This document shows, one piece after another, positions 20,024-28,949 of a stretch of 64,000 nt of DNA. This stretch comes from Helicobacter cetorum MIT 00-7128 (GTDB lineage Bacteria > Campylobacterota > Campylobacteria > Campylobacterales > Helicobacteraceae). The stretch lies in the NCBI RefSeq assembly GCF_000259255.1, contig NC_017737.1, positions 806,001 to 870,000 on the forward strand, given 5' to 3'. The position numbers and the translations under genes are program-made. Under the pieces are notes generated by a model. It was not told the DNA's origin. It made no database searches and saw nothing but the letters and a program-made list of their open reading frames with translations. Position 1 is the stretch's first letter. Each line of letters starts with the position of its first letter.

Positions 20024-20428
20024 ATGCGTTGTAGGGTATATTATGAAGACACTGATGCTCAAGGCGTAGTTTATCATGCGAATTACTTGAAGTATTGCGA
20101 ACGAGCAAGGAGTGAAGAATTTTTTAAAAGAGCGTTAGCGCCAGAAAATAGCGAGGGGTTTTTTGTGATTCGCTCTTTAAAAGCGGATTTTTTTACCCCA
20201 GCAAGTTTGGGGCAAGTTTTAGAAATAAAAACTCAAGTTAAAGAGCTTAAAAAGGTCTCTGTGGTGCTTTTTCAAGAGATTTATTGCGTGTGTAGTAGTG
20301 ATTTGAAAGAATTAGAGCCTTTTAAAATTTTTGCTTTAGAGATTAAATTGGGATTTGTGCATCGCATTAAACATAACCCCATACCTATACCTATAACATT
20401 TAAGGAATTTTTAGATGAGCTTAGATAA
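20024..20428 (+). CDS. ybgC: YbgC-type acyl-CoA thioesterase
   Basis: A 134-residue single hotdog-fold thioesterase. The active-site signature YEDTDAQGVVYHANYLKYCE holds the catalytic Asp and the following helix. H. pylori HP0496 is an acyl-CoA thioesterase of this family and is tied to the envelope. It overlaps the next gene by 14 bases, so translation is likely coupled. Confidence 0.93.
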   Translation: MRCRVYYEDTDAQGVVYHANYLKYCERARSEEFFKRALAPENSEGFFVIRSLKADFFTPASLGQVLEIKTQVKELKKVSVVLFQEIYCVCSSDLKELEPFKIFALEIKLGFVHRIKHNPIPIPITFKEFLDELR

Positions 20429-20684
20429 TACAGAAAACAATAAGCCAAAGATTGATTATCCATGCCTTTGGGATTATAGAGTCATTATGAACACTAATGA
20501 TGAGAGTTGGTTACAAAAACTCATAGAAACTTATCAACGCCCTTTCAAATTAGAGCTAAAAAACACTTCTAAGACAGGTAAATTCTATAGCTTTAATGTA
20601 TCCATTGAAGTTTCAAGCGAACTAGAGCGAGATGAAATTTTTCAAAAAATTTCTAATGAAAAGTATGTTATTCAAGTGCTTTAG
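20415..20684 (+). CDS. DUF493/YbeD-like conserved protein
   Basis: An 89-residue cytosolic protein matching the HP0495/YbeD family (small ACT-like alpha-beta fold): [16 protein letters not shown], then [20 protein letters not shown], ending YVIQVL. The function is not established. It is translationally coupled to ybgC and its end overlaps the end of convergent murD by four bases. Confidence 0.85.
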   Translation: MSLDNTENNKPKIDYPCLWDYRVIMNTNDESWLQKLIETYQRPFKLELKNTSKTGKFYSFNVSIEVSSELERDEIFQKISNEKYVIQVL

Positions 20685-21949
20685 TCTTCTAAGACATACT
20701 TTTTAAATTTTTCGCCCCTTTCTTTATAGGAAGAAAATTGGTCTAAACTCGCACTACTAGGCGAGAGTAAGCCAACTTCATTCATTTTTAAAACGCTTTT
20801 AATTTCTTGCACCGCTTTTTCTAGCTCAAAACAAGCTTTACAAGCGATATTAAATTTTAGTGCTAAGGATTGAATAATCTCTGTGCTTGAGCCTATGGCA
20901 TAAAGACTCACTTCATAATGTTGAAGTTTTTCAAAAAGGGGGGTTAAATCAACGCCCTTAGTATCACCCCCTACAATCAAATGAATTTTTTGGTTTTTAA
21001 AGGTTTGCAGAGCTTGTAAAGTCGCATCAATATTGGTAGCCTTGCTATCATCTACCCACAAACGCTCCTTTTTGTCTCTAAATTCTTCCATTTTATGCAG
21101 TCCGATTTTAAAAGTGCTTAATCTTTTAAGGGCGTTTTCTTTATAGTCTTGCCATTTGAAGTTGTTTATTTTTAAAAATTGTTGATAGGCTAGAAGAGCT
21201 AAAGAAGCGTCTAATAAAAATGCCCCTTTAAAAGGCAAGGCATTAAAAGGAATTTCTAAATTTTCTAAAATATCTTTGCTCTTATCAAAAAAGATTTTTT
21301 GAGCTTGTGATTTTTGGACGATTGTTTGTTCTTTAAATTTTGAAGGAAGTATAGCGAGTGAAGTTTTAGGCATAAGGGTTAAAGGCTTGAGTTTAGCATT
21401 CAAGTAATTTTCAAAATTTTGATGCCAAGTTAAATGGTCTGACTCTACATTGATAAGCAAATAAATTAAAGGGTAAGCCTTGTTAGTGTAATGCAGAGAA
21501 AAAGAGCTTGTTTCTAAAACCCATAAAGGCGCTTGTTGTTTAAAAAGCTCCATTAAAGGCACTCCGATATTTCCCCCGCTCATTGCTCTAAAATCTTCTA
21601 AAAGCATGGTGAGCATTTCAGTAGTTGTGGTCTTACCATTCGTGCCGCTAATACTTATGGTTGTTGGGGTAAAATGATGATTAAACAAGCTATAGATATA
21701 ATCATATTCGCTCACTAAATGCTTAGCTTTTTTAACTAAAGCATGCGTAAAGCTAATTCCCGGACTCACTATCTCTAGTTCTGAATGATTAGGATTAAAT
21801 TCACTACTAGGATAGCAAAGAAAATTTTCATTATCTATGCAAGATGAAGTGAATTTGTCATCAAAGAATTGCACTTTGTGATGTTGCTCTTTAAAAAATC
21901 TTGCTAGGGCTAGAGTGGTTTTTGCATGCCCAAAAAGTGAAATTTTCAT
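20681..21949 (-). CDS. murD: UDP-N-acetylmuramoyl-L-alanine--D-glutamate ligase
   Basis: A 422-residue cytosolic Mur ligase that adds D-Glu to UDP-MurNAc-Ala in peptidoglycan precursor synthesis. It shows the ATP-binding loop [13 protein letters not shown], the central-domain ESDHLTWH, and the C-terminal [12 protein letters not shown] with the conserved Asp/Lys/Asn. It is three bases downstream of mraY on the same strand, as in H. pylori (HP0494/HP0493). Confidence 0.96.
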   Translation of the reverse strand: MKISLFGHAKTTLALARFFKEQHHKVQFFDDKFTSSCIDNENFLCYPSSEFNPNHSELEIVSPGISFTHALVKKAKHLVSEYDYIYSLFNHHFTPTTISISGTNGKTTTTEMLTMLLEDFRAMSGGNIGVPLMELFKQQAPLWVLETSSFSLHYTNKAYPLIYLLINVESDHLTWHQNFENYLNAKLKPLTLMPKTSLAILPSKFKEQTIVQKSQAQKIFFDKSKDILENLEIPFNALPFKGAFLLDASLALLAYQQFLKINNFKWQDYKENALKRLSTFKIGLHKMEEFRDKKERLWVDDSKATNIDATLQALQTFKNQKIHLIVGGDTKGVDLTPLFEKLQHYEVSLYAIGSSTEIIQSLALKFNIACKACFELEKAVQEIKSVLKMNEVGLLSPSSASLDQFSSYKERGEKFKKYVLED

Positions 21950-21952
21950 TTT

Positions 21953-23011
21953 TTAGCGCACCTTCAAGCTTAAAAGAGCGATTAAATTACTTAACATAGA
22001 AATTATCCAAAAACGCACAATCACTTTATTTTCTGCCCAACCTTTTTGCTCAAAATGATGATGAATGGGTGCCATTAAAAAAAGGCGTTTTTTACGAGTT
22101 TTATAACTTCCTACTTGTAAAATTACGGACAAGGTTTCTACAACAAAAATAGACCCCATTAAAACAAGCAAAATTTCATTGTGCGAAACAATAGCACTAT
22201 AAGCAATAAACCCTCCTAAGGCTAAGCTTCCGCTATCGCCCATAAACACGCTTGCAGGGTTGCAGTTATACCATAAAAAGCCAAAAAGTGAGCCTATGAG
22301 AGCTAAAGAGACTACAAACAATTCTCCCGCATCTACAACTTTTGGATAGAGCAAGTATTTAGAAAATTCAGCATTCCCAGCTACATACACAAAGACTGAA
22401 AGACTAAGTAGAGTAAAAATGCTAGGCACAGTGGCTAGACCATCTAGTCCGTCGGTTAAATTCACGGCATTACTTGTAGATAAAAAAACTAACACCCAAA
22501 AACTAATGGCTAAGATTATAGGCATTTCAAACAAAGGGTTTTTCAAAAAAGGCAAATACAAAGAAGTATCTAGCCCTTTGAAACTCAAAAGAACAGATAC
22601 AAAAACTGAAATGATAAAAAGCATACTAAATTTTGTTTTCGCACTCATTCCGGCATTACTTTTTTGACTAATTTTGGTGTAATCATCTCTAAAACCTACA
22701 AAGCTAAAGCCCACTAGCACAACTATCCCTAATAAAACATAAAGATTATCCAAAGACGCACACAATAAGCTTGCAATTATCGTGGCAAAGATAAAAACAA
22801 TGCCCCCCATCGTAGGAGTGTCTCTTTTGTTTTTGTGGCTTGGAACATAGCTAGAAATCGGTTGATTAGCTTTTTTGGCTTTCGCCCATAAAATAAATTT
22901 AGGCATTAAAAAAAGCGTTAGAAAAAAGCTAATAAAAAACCCTAGCCCAGCTCTAAAGGTTAGGTATTGAAAAAGATTGATATTAAAATAGCTATACAAG
23001 TAGTAGAGCAT
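21953..23011 (-). CDS. mraY: Phospho-N-acetylmuramoyl-pentapeptide transferase
   Basis: A 352-residue integral membrane enzyme that makes lipid I. Ten membrane segments are seen. Motifs are DTPTMGG (near the N-terminus), the catalytic [22 protein letters not shown] and [12 protein letters not shown]. The frame extends to 23086, but ATG at complement 23011 has AAGGA upstream and gives the usual MLYYLYSYF start. It is followed directly by murD. Confidence 0.96.
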   Translation of the reverse strand: MLYYLYSYFNINLFQYLTFRAGLGFFISFFLTLFLMPKFILWAKAKKANQPISSYVPSHKNKRDTPTMGGIVFIFATIIASLLCASLDNLYVLLGIVVLVGFSFVGFRDDYTKISQKSNAGMSAKTKFSMLFIISVFVSVLLSFKGLDTSLYLPFLKNPLFEMPIILAISFWVLVFLSTSNAVNLTDGLDGLATVPSIFTLLSLSVFVYVAGNAEFSKYLLYPKVVDAGELFVVSLALIGSLFGFLWYNCNPASVFMGDSGSLALGGFIAYSAIVSHNEILLVLMGSIFVVETLSVILQVGSYKTRKKRLFLMAPIHHHFEQKGWAENKVIVRFWIISMLSNLIALLSLKVR

Positions 23012-23196
23012 GAAATTCCTTAATATTATCATCAATAACAAATATTGTTGAATACTGCAGTATGATTGCTTGAAACAAACGAGCATATTTGTTGCAATTC
23101 GTTGTTATTTTAACACAAAATGGTTTACTTAAGTTTGCAGTTTTAATAGTATAATGAGATTTATATATCGTTATTTTAGTCTTGGAGTATTATAAA

Positions 23197-24039
23197 ATGG
23201 GAAGTTCATTTATGTCTAAGAATCTTAAAAGTATTCTAAGGATATTGATAGCTGTAGGGCTTTCAAGTGTGTTGGTTAGTTGTGCGCTTGATGAGAGCAA
23301 TAGCACTAAAAAAGCAGAGTCAAAAGAGGCAAAAAAGGCTACTATTGAGCATCATAAGCATGAACAAATGCAAACAAGTGCGGAGCATATCACGCCTTTA
23401 AACTTTAATTATCCGGTGCATATTCTTCAAGCCCAAGCAAAGAATCGCTCTGTAGCCATTTTAGCACCCCATATTCAAGTGAGTGATAACTTGAAATCCT
23501 ATATTGATAAATTTCAAGATGCTTTAGCTAATCAAATTCAAAGCATTTTTGAGAAACGAGGTTACAAGGTTTTACGCTTTAAAGGTAAAAATGCCTTGAA
23601 CGCACAAGAGAGAAAAGAAGTTTTTTCAGTGTTGGATTTAAAAGGTTGGGTAGGAATTTTAGAAGATTTAAAAATGAATCTTAATGACCCTACAAAACCC
23701 AATTTAGATACTCTAGTAGACCAAAGCTCAGGCTCTGTATGGTTTAATTTCTATGAGCCAGAAAGCGGAAGAGTTATCCATGATTTTGGGGTAGAGGTAG
23801 GAACTTTTAGGGCTATTACGCATACTTTTTCCTATCAATATACTGATTATGGCGCTACCAATAGGATTGAGCATAATGGTTTAGATAAGAATAAAGAAGA
23901 TGCAATTCATAAAATTCTTAATAGAATTTATGCAGAAGTGATGAAAAAAGTCGTTGTAGAGCTTACAGAAGAAAATATTTCTAAATATAGGGATGCGATT
24001 GATAAGGTTAAGAAATCTTTTGAAGCCTCTCAAAAATAA
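23197..24039 (+). CDS. HpaA-family lipoprotein (HP0492-like paralogue)
   Basis: A 280-residue lipoprotein with a lipobox (LSSVLVSC, Cys as the first mature residue). Downstream it resembles the neuraminyllactose-binding haemagglutinin family: NFNYPVHILQAQAKNRSVAI, FEKRGYKVLRF and VWFNFYEPESGRVIHDFGVE. Its place next to mraY and rpmB is that of HP0492 in H. pylori. ATG 23197 (GGAG nine bases upstream) or 23212 are both possible starts; the frame is open from a TTG at 23182. Ligand binding should not be assumed. Confidence 0.88.
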   Translation: MGSSFMSKNLKSILRILIAVGLSSVLVSCALDESNSTKKAESKEAKKATIEHHKHEQMQTSAEHITPLNFNYPVHILQAQAKNRSVAILAPHIQVSDNLKSYIDKFQDALANQIQSIFEKRGYKVLRFKGKNALNAQERKEVFSVLDLKGWVGILEDLKMNLNDPTKPNLDTLVDQSSGSVWFNFYEPESGRVIHDFGVEVGTFRAITHTFSYQYTDYGATNRIEHNGLDKNKEDAIHKILNRIYAEVMKKVVVELTEENISKYRDAIDKVKKSFEASQK

Positions 24040-24071
24040 ATAATCCATATTAGATTAAGTAAAACTTTGTT

Positions 24072-24105
24072 GAGTGCCTCCTATTAAAAGGGGTATCTCT
24101 CAAAG
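24072..24105 (+). terminator. Hairpin after the HpaA-like gene
   Basis: Imperfect stem TTGAG..CTCC / GGGG..CTCAA about 35 bases after the stop. It lacks a clean T-run. Confidence 0.35.
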
Positions 24106-24149
24106 AGTGCAAAATTTTGAATATTAGCGATTTTTAAAGTTAAATGAAG

Positions 24150-24155
24150 TATAAT
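24150..24155 (+). promoter_or_regulatory. -10 box of rpmB
   Basis: GAAGTATAATG, 35 bases before the rpmB ATG. Confidence 0.65.
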
Positions 24156-24190
24156 GTTAAATTCATTTTTCTAAAGATAAGGATAAGATT

Positions 24191-24379
24191 ATGGCAAGAA
24201 GATGTGCATTAAGTGCTAAAGGTCCTATGGTAGGCAATCATGTAAGTCATGCAAACAACAAAAATAAGCGTCGCTTACTCCCTAACTTACGCTCTATTAG
24301 AGTTCAGCTAGATGATGGCACAACAAGACGCATTAGAGTGGCTGCTTCTACGCTAAGAACTATGCGTAAGGGGGCTTAA
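24191..24379 (+). CDS. rpmB: Ribosomal protein bL28
   Basis: A 62-residue large-subunit protein: [20 protein letters not shown], then [17 protein letters not shown] and the C-terminal [14 protein letters not shown]. It has full family length, its own -10, and AAGGAT before the ATG. Confidence 0.97.
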   Translation: MARRCALSAKGPMVGNHVSHANNKNKRRLLPNLRSIRVQLDDGTTRRIRVAASTLRTMRKGA

Positions 24380-24412
24380 GCTCTCTTTCTAGCCCCTAAT
24401 TTTAACTTAAGA

Positions 24413-24601
24413 ATGAGGCTAGAATTTGACACTTCCAACATGACATTGATTTTTAAGTGGGTTTTCTTGAATTTTGGTGTGCATGTTTATTTTGAGACAC
24501 TTGGGTATGACCTTAAGCACTACAGCTTAGAGATTAAAGAGAAAATTTTTAACCAACAAGCTTTTTTGTTAGGTCTAGTATCCAAGCTTGGTTTGACTTA
24601 G
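24413..24601 (+). CDS. Small conserved-looking protein between rpmB and kch, unknown function
   Basis: A 62-residue reading frame starting ATG AGG CTA, reading MRLEFDTSNMTLIFKWVFLN and later VYFETLGYDLKHYSLEIKEK. Composition is that of a real soluble protein and not of random AT-rich translation. It fills the gap between rpmB and the channel gene, ending nine bases before the latter's TTG start, so it could be co-transcribed. I do not recognise the family. The Shine-Dalgarno site is weak. Confidence 0.55.
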   Translation: MRLEFDTSNMTLIFKWVFLNFGVHVYFETLGYDLKHYSLEIKEKIFNQQAFLLGLVSKLGLT

Positions 24602-24610
24602 GAGTTTGTT

Positions 24611-25747
24611 TTGTTTAAAAAAATAAGGTCTCTAAGGGCTAAAAAGCGCAAACAAAACAAGCCTGAGATTAATCTCAATTCAGAAATCTATGAACAATTT
24701 AAGGTTTTTAGACTCCCATTAGTAATAATCCAAATATTCGTGCTTTTAGGGACTTTGGGTTATTATGCCCTAGAAGACTACACGCTTATGCAAGCATTTT
24801 TTCAAACCACTTATACTATGACTGCAACAGGCTTTGGCGCATTAAACGAAAATAAGTTTGGTCCTGTAAGTATTTTCTTAACTTCTATTTTAATGTTTTG
24901 TGGGGCAGGAATTATTGCTTTTAGTGTAGCGATTTTAATTAGCGTGGTGAATAAAGGCACATTGACAAGATTAATTAAGGAGAAAGGCATGGTTTATAAA
25001 ATCGCACGACTTAAAGACCATTATGTCATTTGTTATCATAATGAATACACCATTGAATTAAGCAAGCAATTTCGCTCCGCTCAAATTCCTTTTGTAGTGG
25101 TAGATAATGACCCTAATTTTGAAGAAGAGGCGATTAAGCATAAATACCCTTATTATATTGTAGGCGACCCACATACCAATTTAGCAATGTTAAAAACCCA
25201 CTTAAGTAGCGCTAAGGGGGTGGTAGCATTTTCTAAAATTTTGCCCGTAAATGTTGCCTTAATGGTGAGTGTGCGTTTGTTTGAAAAGGAGTTAAACCGC
25301 AAGCCTTATTATATTATTGCAAGCGCTCATAGCGATGAGGGTTTAGAAAAGTTAAAAAAGCTAGGCGCTAATATGGTAGTCTCACCTACAAAGCTTATGG
25401 CTCAAAGAGTGAGTGCAATGGCGGTGCGCCCAGATATGGAAAATATTTTGGAGCGTTTTATTTATAAAAAAGACACGCTTTTAGACTTAGAAGAAATTAT
25501 TGTGCCAAAGTATAGTTGGCTTGTGTTAAGAAAGCTAAGAGAGGCGCATTTTAGAGATGTTACTAAGGCGTTTGTCATTGGAATTATTCAAAAAGATGGC
25601 AAGTATATTCCCATGCCAGATGGAGATACGATTATTGCAAGTGAGGCTAAGCTTTTGATGATTGGCACTTCTGAGGGGGTTAAAGCTTGCAAACAACTTA
25701 TCGCTTGCAAGCAAAAGCCTAAAGAAGTGGATTATGTTTCTTTATAA
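24611..25747 (+). CDS. kch: Potassium channel with RCK/TrkA-N domain
   Basis: A 378-residue inner-membrane K+ channel: two membrane helices (about 31-55 and 85-108) around a pore loop, then a cytosolic RCK domain (residues 120-240, HYVICYHNEYTIEL and VVDNDPNFEEE) and a TrkA-C-like end. The pore reads TMTATGFGAL, with TATGFG in place of the usual TVGYG filter. It matches HP0490 (KchA), needed for mouse-stomach colonisation by H. pylori. The TTG start is supported by TAGGAG upstream. The charged N-terminus KKIRSLRAKKRKQNK is likely cytosolic. Confidence 0.92.
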   Translation: MFKKIRSLRAKKRKQNKPEINLNSEIYEQFKVFRLPLVIIQIFVLLGTLGYYALEDYTLMQAFFQTTYTMTATGFGALNENKFGPVSIFLTSILMFCGAGIIAFSVAILISVVNKGTLTRLIKEKGMVYKIARLKDHYVICYHNEYTIELSKQFRSAQIPFVVVDNDPNFEEEAIKHKYPYYIVGDPHTNLAMLKTHLSSAKGVVAFSKILPVNVALMVSVRLFEKELNRKPYYIIASAHSDEGLEKLKKLGANMVVSPTKLMAQRVSAMAVRPDMENILERFIYKKDTLLDLEEIIVPKYSWLVLRKLREAHFRDVTKAFVIGIIQKDGKYIPMPDGDTIIASEAKLLMIGTSEGVKACKQLIACKQKPKEVDYVSL

Positions 25748-25749
25748 TC

Positions 25750-26490
25750 CTAAAAGATAATATAGTAAGAAACATTGAATGAATACATGCGTTTAAAAGT
25801 CTCTTTGTAGCTATCGTCCCCACTTGTCATATTCAAGTAGGGGGTTGTAGCCATAGGGATTTTAAAGCCTAATTCCAAGCCTGTATAGCGAGAAATTACA
25901 GAGCGCACGCCAAAGTGAAACAGCCATTGAAAGACCGTGTTTTTAAGTGCCACGCTATCTTCATAATCCCCTTTCATAAGCTCTTTAGCTTGTTGCTCAT
26001 TAAGGGCGCTATTCCATACAATATCCCTATTTTTAGCTTTTGGGCTCCAAGTAGTGCCTCCTACAGCCATTCCTGCAAATAATCCCATACTGAATTTATC
26101 CAAATTGACAAAATTCAACAATAAATCAATTCCAGCGCCATAAGTATTAATATTCATATTGGAGTTAAGACCATTTTTGCTTAGAAGTCCTTCGGGAAAA
26201 TGCTGTGTGCCAAAATTGACCTCCGCCCAATCATAAAATCCATAATAGCGTAAGCCTGCCCAGCCACTTTGTCCAAAGAGTTGGTTATATCCCACACCCA
26301 CGCCAAAGCCTTGAGTGGTTTGCTTTTGGTGGCGATTAAAATCAGTTTGTCCATTGATAATGAGCTTATTGTTGTAATAAGCTTGTCCAACCTCATAAGA
26401 GCCTTGCAAGAAAAATCCGCTTTTTTCCGCACTTAGAGCGCTAAAAAGAAAGGCTAGTGAAGATGAAATTTTAATTAAAGTTTTATTCAT
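25750..26490 (-). CDS. Hor-type small outer-membrane protein
   Basis: A 246-residue beta-barrel protein of the Helicobacter Hor/Hop group: signal peptide MNKTLIKISSSLAFLFSALSA, mature EKSGFFLQGSYEVGQA, then GFGVGVGYNQLFG, GLRYYGFYDWAEVN, TYGAGIDLLLNF and the C-terminal YSFNVSYYIIF with terminal Phe. The start at 26490 has AAGGA upstream; the longer frame (from 26538) overlaps the promoter. The specific Hor protein is not assigned. It converges on kch, with ends only 2 bases apart. Confidence 0.85.
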   Translation of the reverse strand: MNKTLIKISSSLAFLFSALSAEKSGFFLQGSYEVGQAYYNNKLIINGQTDFNRHQKQTTQGFGVGVGYNQLFGQSGWAGLRYYGFYDWAEVNFGTQHFPEGLLSKNGLNSNMNINTYGAGIDLLLNFVNLDKFSMGLFAGMAVGGTTWSPKAKNRDIVWNSALNEQQAKELMKGDYEDSVALKNTVFQWLFHFGVRSVISRYTGLELGFKIPMATTPYLNMTSGDDSYKETFKRMYSFNVSYYIIF

Positions 26491-26527
26491 AAGATATTCC
26501 TTATATTTGTAATTGTTGGTCATATTC

Positions 26528-26533
26528 ATTATA
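26528..26533 (-). promoter_or_regulatory. -10 box of the Hor gene
   Basis: The minus strand reads GGCTATAATGAATATG, giving a leader of about 30 bases to the ATG at 26490. Confidence 0.6.
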
Positions 26534-26668
26534 GCCAAAAATGATAGGTTTAGATTTGTTAGTTTGCTAAAGCGGGTAGTGTAGTGTAATTTTGATACAT
26601 ATTTTAAAGCTTATTACAAAATCTTAATAATTAACATTAAACTAATTTACTTTGTGTTTAAGGAGTGG

Positions 26669-26688
26669 TTTTTTTTTTTTTGTATAAT
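26669..26688 (+). promoter_or_regulatory. T13 tract abutting a -10 box: likely phase-variable promoter
   Basis: A run of 13 T (26669-26681) is followed by G and TATAAT (26683-26688). Homopolymeric T tracts directly upstream of the -10 tune promoters by slipped-strand mispairing in Helicobacter. No protein gene starts within 370 bases downstream. Confidence 0.65.
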
Positions 26689-26694
26689 AAAAAA

Positions 26695-26850
26695 AGTTGT
26701 TCGTTGAGGATATTTTAATCTTTTTGACATCAACTTGAAGAAATAAGAAAGGCTGAAAAGGGAGAACATTTTAATGAAAAAGTTTTTTATTAAAATGCCA
26801 AGATAGTAAAGAAGGAAGGAATATTATTGTCTCCCTTTCCAACCTTTTGA
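26695..26850 (+). ncRNA. Candidate phase-variable small RNA
   Basis: A transcript from the T13/TATAAT promoter would start near 26695. It contains a long A/U hairpin (ATTTTAATGAAAAA / TTTTTTATTAAAAT, about 26771-26802) and then GGAAGG...CCTTTCC at about 26813-26842. A 10-codon frame (MKKFFIKMPR, with GGGAG upstream) lies in the hairpin. The T-tract promoter resembles that of the H. pylori small RNA NikS (HPnc4160). The identity is a guess from promoter style and approximate position. Ends are estimates. Confidence 0.4.
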
Positions 26851-27077
26851 GAGTATAGCATAAAAGATTGTTATTGTTTGTTAAATTTGACACATTTCAT
26901 TAGTTTGCAAAAAATGCTTTAATCCCTTAGTATTTTAAATGCTGTAAAACAATCCCTAATATTGAAAATCTATGATTTAAAAAATAGATAAATTTTGGTA
27001 GAGTTAGGTAGGTTTTAAGCTTAAGGCGCTACAATTTCTTTTTTTAAAAAATTAATATAATTATGAGAGGCTTACAA

Positions 27078-27428
27078 GTGAAAATTTTTATCTCTTGCCA
27101 GTCGTTATTGCGCCAAAAGGCGTTAGAGACTTATTTGAATGATTATCTATCAAGCTTAAAAGATTGTGATTTTATTTTGACAGATAAGTTTATAGACACC
27201 AATAAGCCTCTTTGTGTTATAGAAAAATATCTAAGAATGCCTTTTAGTCAAAAAAGTGTTGAAGAAGATGTTAAAAGATTTTATAGATACTTATTGCAAA
27301 AAAATATCCTAAGGGCTCATCAAGTCGCAATGCTTGCCATAAGAGAGAATGAAAAAGAGTGCCAAATCCGTGAATTACTAGAGGAGTATACTAAAAAGCT
27401 ATGTCAAATCATCAAAACCCCCTTGTAA
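27078..27428 (+). CDS. Conserved Helicobacter protein (HP0811-like), unknown function
   Basis: A protein of about 116 residues: MKIFISCQSLLRQKALETYL at the start, a central DFILTDKFIDTNKPLCVI segment and a charged helical C-terminus (ENEKECQIRELLEEYTKKL). GTG 27078 with AGAGG upstream is preferred to the ATG at 27063, which lacks a site and lies in the leader. It overlaps rsmD by 28 bases and precedes rsmD and fliL, the order seen for HP0811-HP0809. No catalytic motif is recognised. Confidence 0.75.
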   Translation: MKIFISCQSLLRQKALETYLNDYLSSLKDCDFILTDKFIDTNKPLCVIEKYLRMPFSQKSVEEDVKRFYRYLLQKNILRAHQVAMLAIRENEKECQIRELLEEYTKKLCQIIKTPL

Positions 27429-28009
27429 AGAAATTCAAAATTATTGGAGGGGCTTGCAAAGGGTTGTCTTTAAATTTGCCTACAACCTCTAGCACTCGCC
27501 CCACTAAAGCAATTGTGCGAGAATCCTTTTTTAACACCTTGCAGACAGAAATTTATGGAGCGCATTTTATAGAAGTGTTTGGAGGCAGTGCCTCTATGGG
27601 GTTAGAGGCTCTAAGTAGGGGGGCAGAAAGTGCGTTATTTTTTGAACAAAACAAGAGCGCTTATAAGACTATTTTAGAAAATATCGCCTTAGTAGAAAAG
27701 CGTTTGCAATGCTCTAATAGAGCGCATGCAATCTATGATGACACCTTCAAACATTTGCCTAATTTATCCTTAAAAGATAATGGATTGAATATTATTTATT
27801 TAGACCCTCCTTTTGAAACAAGTGGTTTTAAGGGGATTTATGAGCAATGTTTTTGTGCGCTTGAAACCTTGCTTAATCGTTCTAATAGAACCAATCTTTT
27901 AGTGGTGTTTGAGCATGAGAGTGTGTATAAAATACCTAAAAATCTAGTAACTTTAGCTATAATCAAGCAAAAAAAGTTTGGAAAAACCACTTTGAGTTAT
28001 TTCCAATAA
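27401..28009 (+). CDS. rsmD: 16S rRNA m2G966 methyltransferase
   Basis: A 202-residue SAM-dependent methyltransferase: GGACKGLSLNLP at the start, STRPTKAIVRESFFNTL, motif I region FIEVFGGSASMGLEALSRGA, and the catalytic YLDPPF (motif IV). It fits the RsmD family that modifies the small-subunit rRNA. It starts inside the preceding gene, so the two are likely coupled. Confidence 0.92.
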   Translation: MSNHQNPLVKKFKIIGGACKGLSLNLPTTSSTRPTKAIVRESFFNTLQTEIYGAHFIEVFGGSASMGLEALSRGAESALFFEQNKSAYKTILENIALVEKRLQCSNRAHAIYDDTFKHLPNLSLKDNGLNIIYLDPPFETSGFKGIYEQCFCALETLLNRSNRTNLLVVFEHESVYKIPKNLVTLAIIKQKKFGKTTLSYFQ

Positions 28010-28027
28010 TTAAAACAAAGGATAGGC

Positions 28028-28588
28028 ATGGCAGAGGAAGCTCAAGAGAATACAGAGCAAGCCCCAAAAAAAAGTAAGGCGCTTTTATTTGTGGTAATTG
28101 GAAGTGTGGTGGTCATGCTTTTATTGGTGGGCGTGATTGTAATGCTCCTTATGGGGAATAAAGAAGAGGCAAAAGATAAGGACAATAACGCTCCTAGCAC
28201 CACTAAAGAGGCTAGTGCTAATCCTAAGGCTAATAAAACTCAAGATGCCAAAGAGGGTTCTAATATTCAGCAATATCTAGTGCTTGGCCCTTTGTATGCA
28301 ATTGATGCGCCCTTTGTGGTGAATCTAGTTTCACAAAATGGCAGGCGCTATCTTAAAACTTCTATTTCATTAGAGCTTAATAATGAGAAATTGCTTAATG
28401 AAATTAAGATTAAAGATACAGCCATTAAGGATACGATTATAGAAATCCTATCTTCTAAGAGTGTGGAAGAGGTAGTTACAAATAAAGGAAAAAACAAGCT
28501 TAAAGATGAGATTAAAAGCCATTTAAATTCGTTTTTAATTGATGGCTTTATTAAGAATGTGTTTTTTACGGATTTTGTTATTCAGTAA
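28028..28588 (+). CDS. fliL: Flagellar basal-body-associated protein FliL
   Basis: A 186-residue inner-membrane protein: cytosolic N-terminus (MAEEAQENTEQAPKK), one membrane helix (about 19-45, LLFVVIGSVVVMLLLVGVIV), a charged linker and a periplasmic FliL domain (YAIDAPFVVNLV...RRYLKTSISLEL...LIDGFIKNVFFTDFVIQ). It supports stator function at the flagellar motor. AAAGGAT precedes the ATG. It sits between rsmD and acpS as in H. pylori. Confidence 0.94.
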   Translation: MAEEAQENTEQAPKKSKALLFVVIGSVVVMLLLVGVIVMLLMGNKEEAKDKDNNAPSTTKEASANPKANKTQDAKEGSNIQQYLVLGPLYAIDAPFVVNLVSQNGRRYLKTSISLELNNEKLLNEIKIKDTAIKDTIIEILSSKSVEEVVTNKGKNKLKDEIKSHLNSFLIDGFIKNVFFTDFVIQ

Positions 28589-28592
28589 TTAA

Positions 28593-28949
28593 GTGGTAGG
28601 TGTGGATATTGTCTCTATCGCAAGGATAGAGAAGAGTTTAAAACGCTTTGAAAGGAAGTTTTTAGAGCGTTTTTTAAACCCAGAAGAAATTGTGCTTTGC
28701 AATAATAAACTGCCTACAATTGCAGGCTTTTGGGCATTAAAAGAAGCTTGTTCTAAGGCATTAGGTGTAGGAATCTCTAAGGAATTAGGCTTTTTAGATA
28801 TTCATATTTCTAAAAGCCCTAGAAATGCCCCCTTAATCACACTTTCTAAAGAAAAAATGAATTATTTTAAAATCCAAAATTTAAGCGCAAGCATTAGCCA
28901 TGATAATGGGTTTGCCATAGCAGTGGTAGTTGCTACTTATATATCTTAA
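28593..28949 (+). CDS. acpS: Holo-acyl-carrier-protein synthase
   Basis: A 118-residue cytosolic phosphopantetheinyl transferase that activates acyl carrier protein. Mg-binding Asp in VGVDIVSIARIEK and the FWALKEACSKALG helix with the catalytic Glu are present, as is SISHDNGFAIA near the end. It begins with GTG four bases after the fliL stop and has family length. Confidence 0.95.
   Translation: MVGVDIVSIARIEKSLKRFERKFLERFLNPEEIVLCNNKLPTIAGFWALKEACSKALGVGISKELGFLDIHISKSPRNAPLITLSKEKMNYFKIQNLSASISHDNGFAIAVVVATYIS

Noticed and set aside
26700..26780. Minus-strand frame starting MFSLFSLSYFFKLM opposite the candidate sRNA
   Set aside because: Considered as an AapB-like peptide, but it has no ribosome site and runs through the poly-T tract; not supported.
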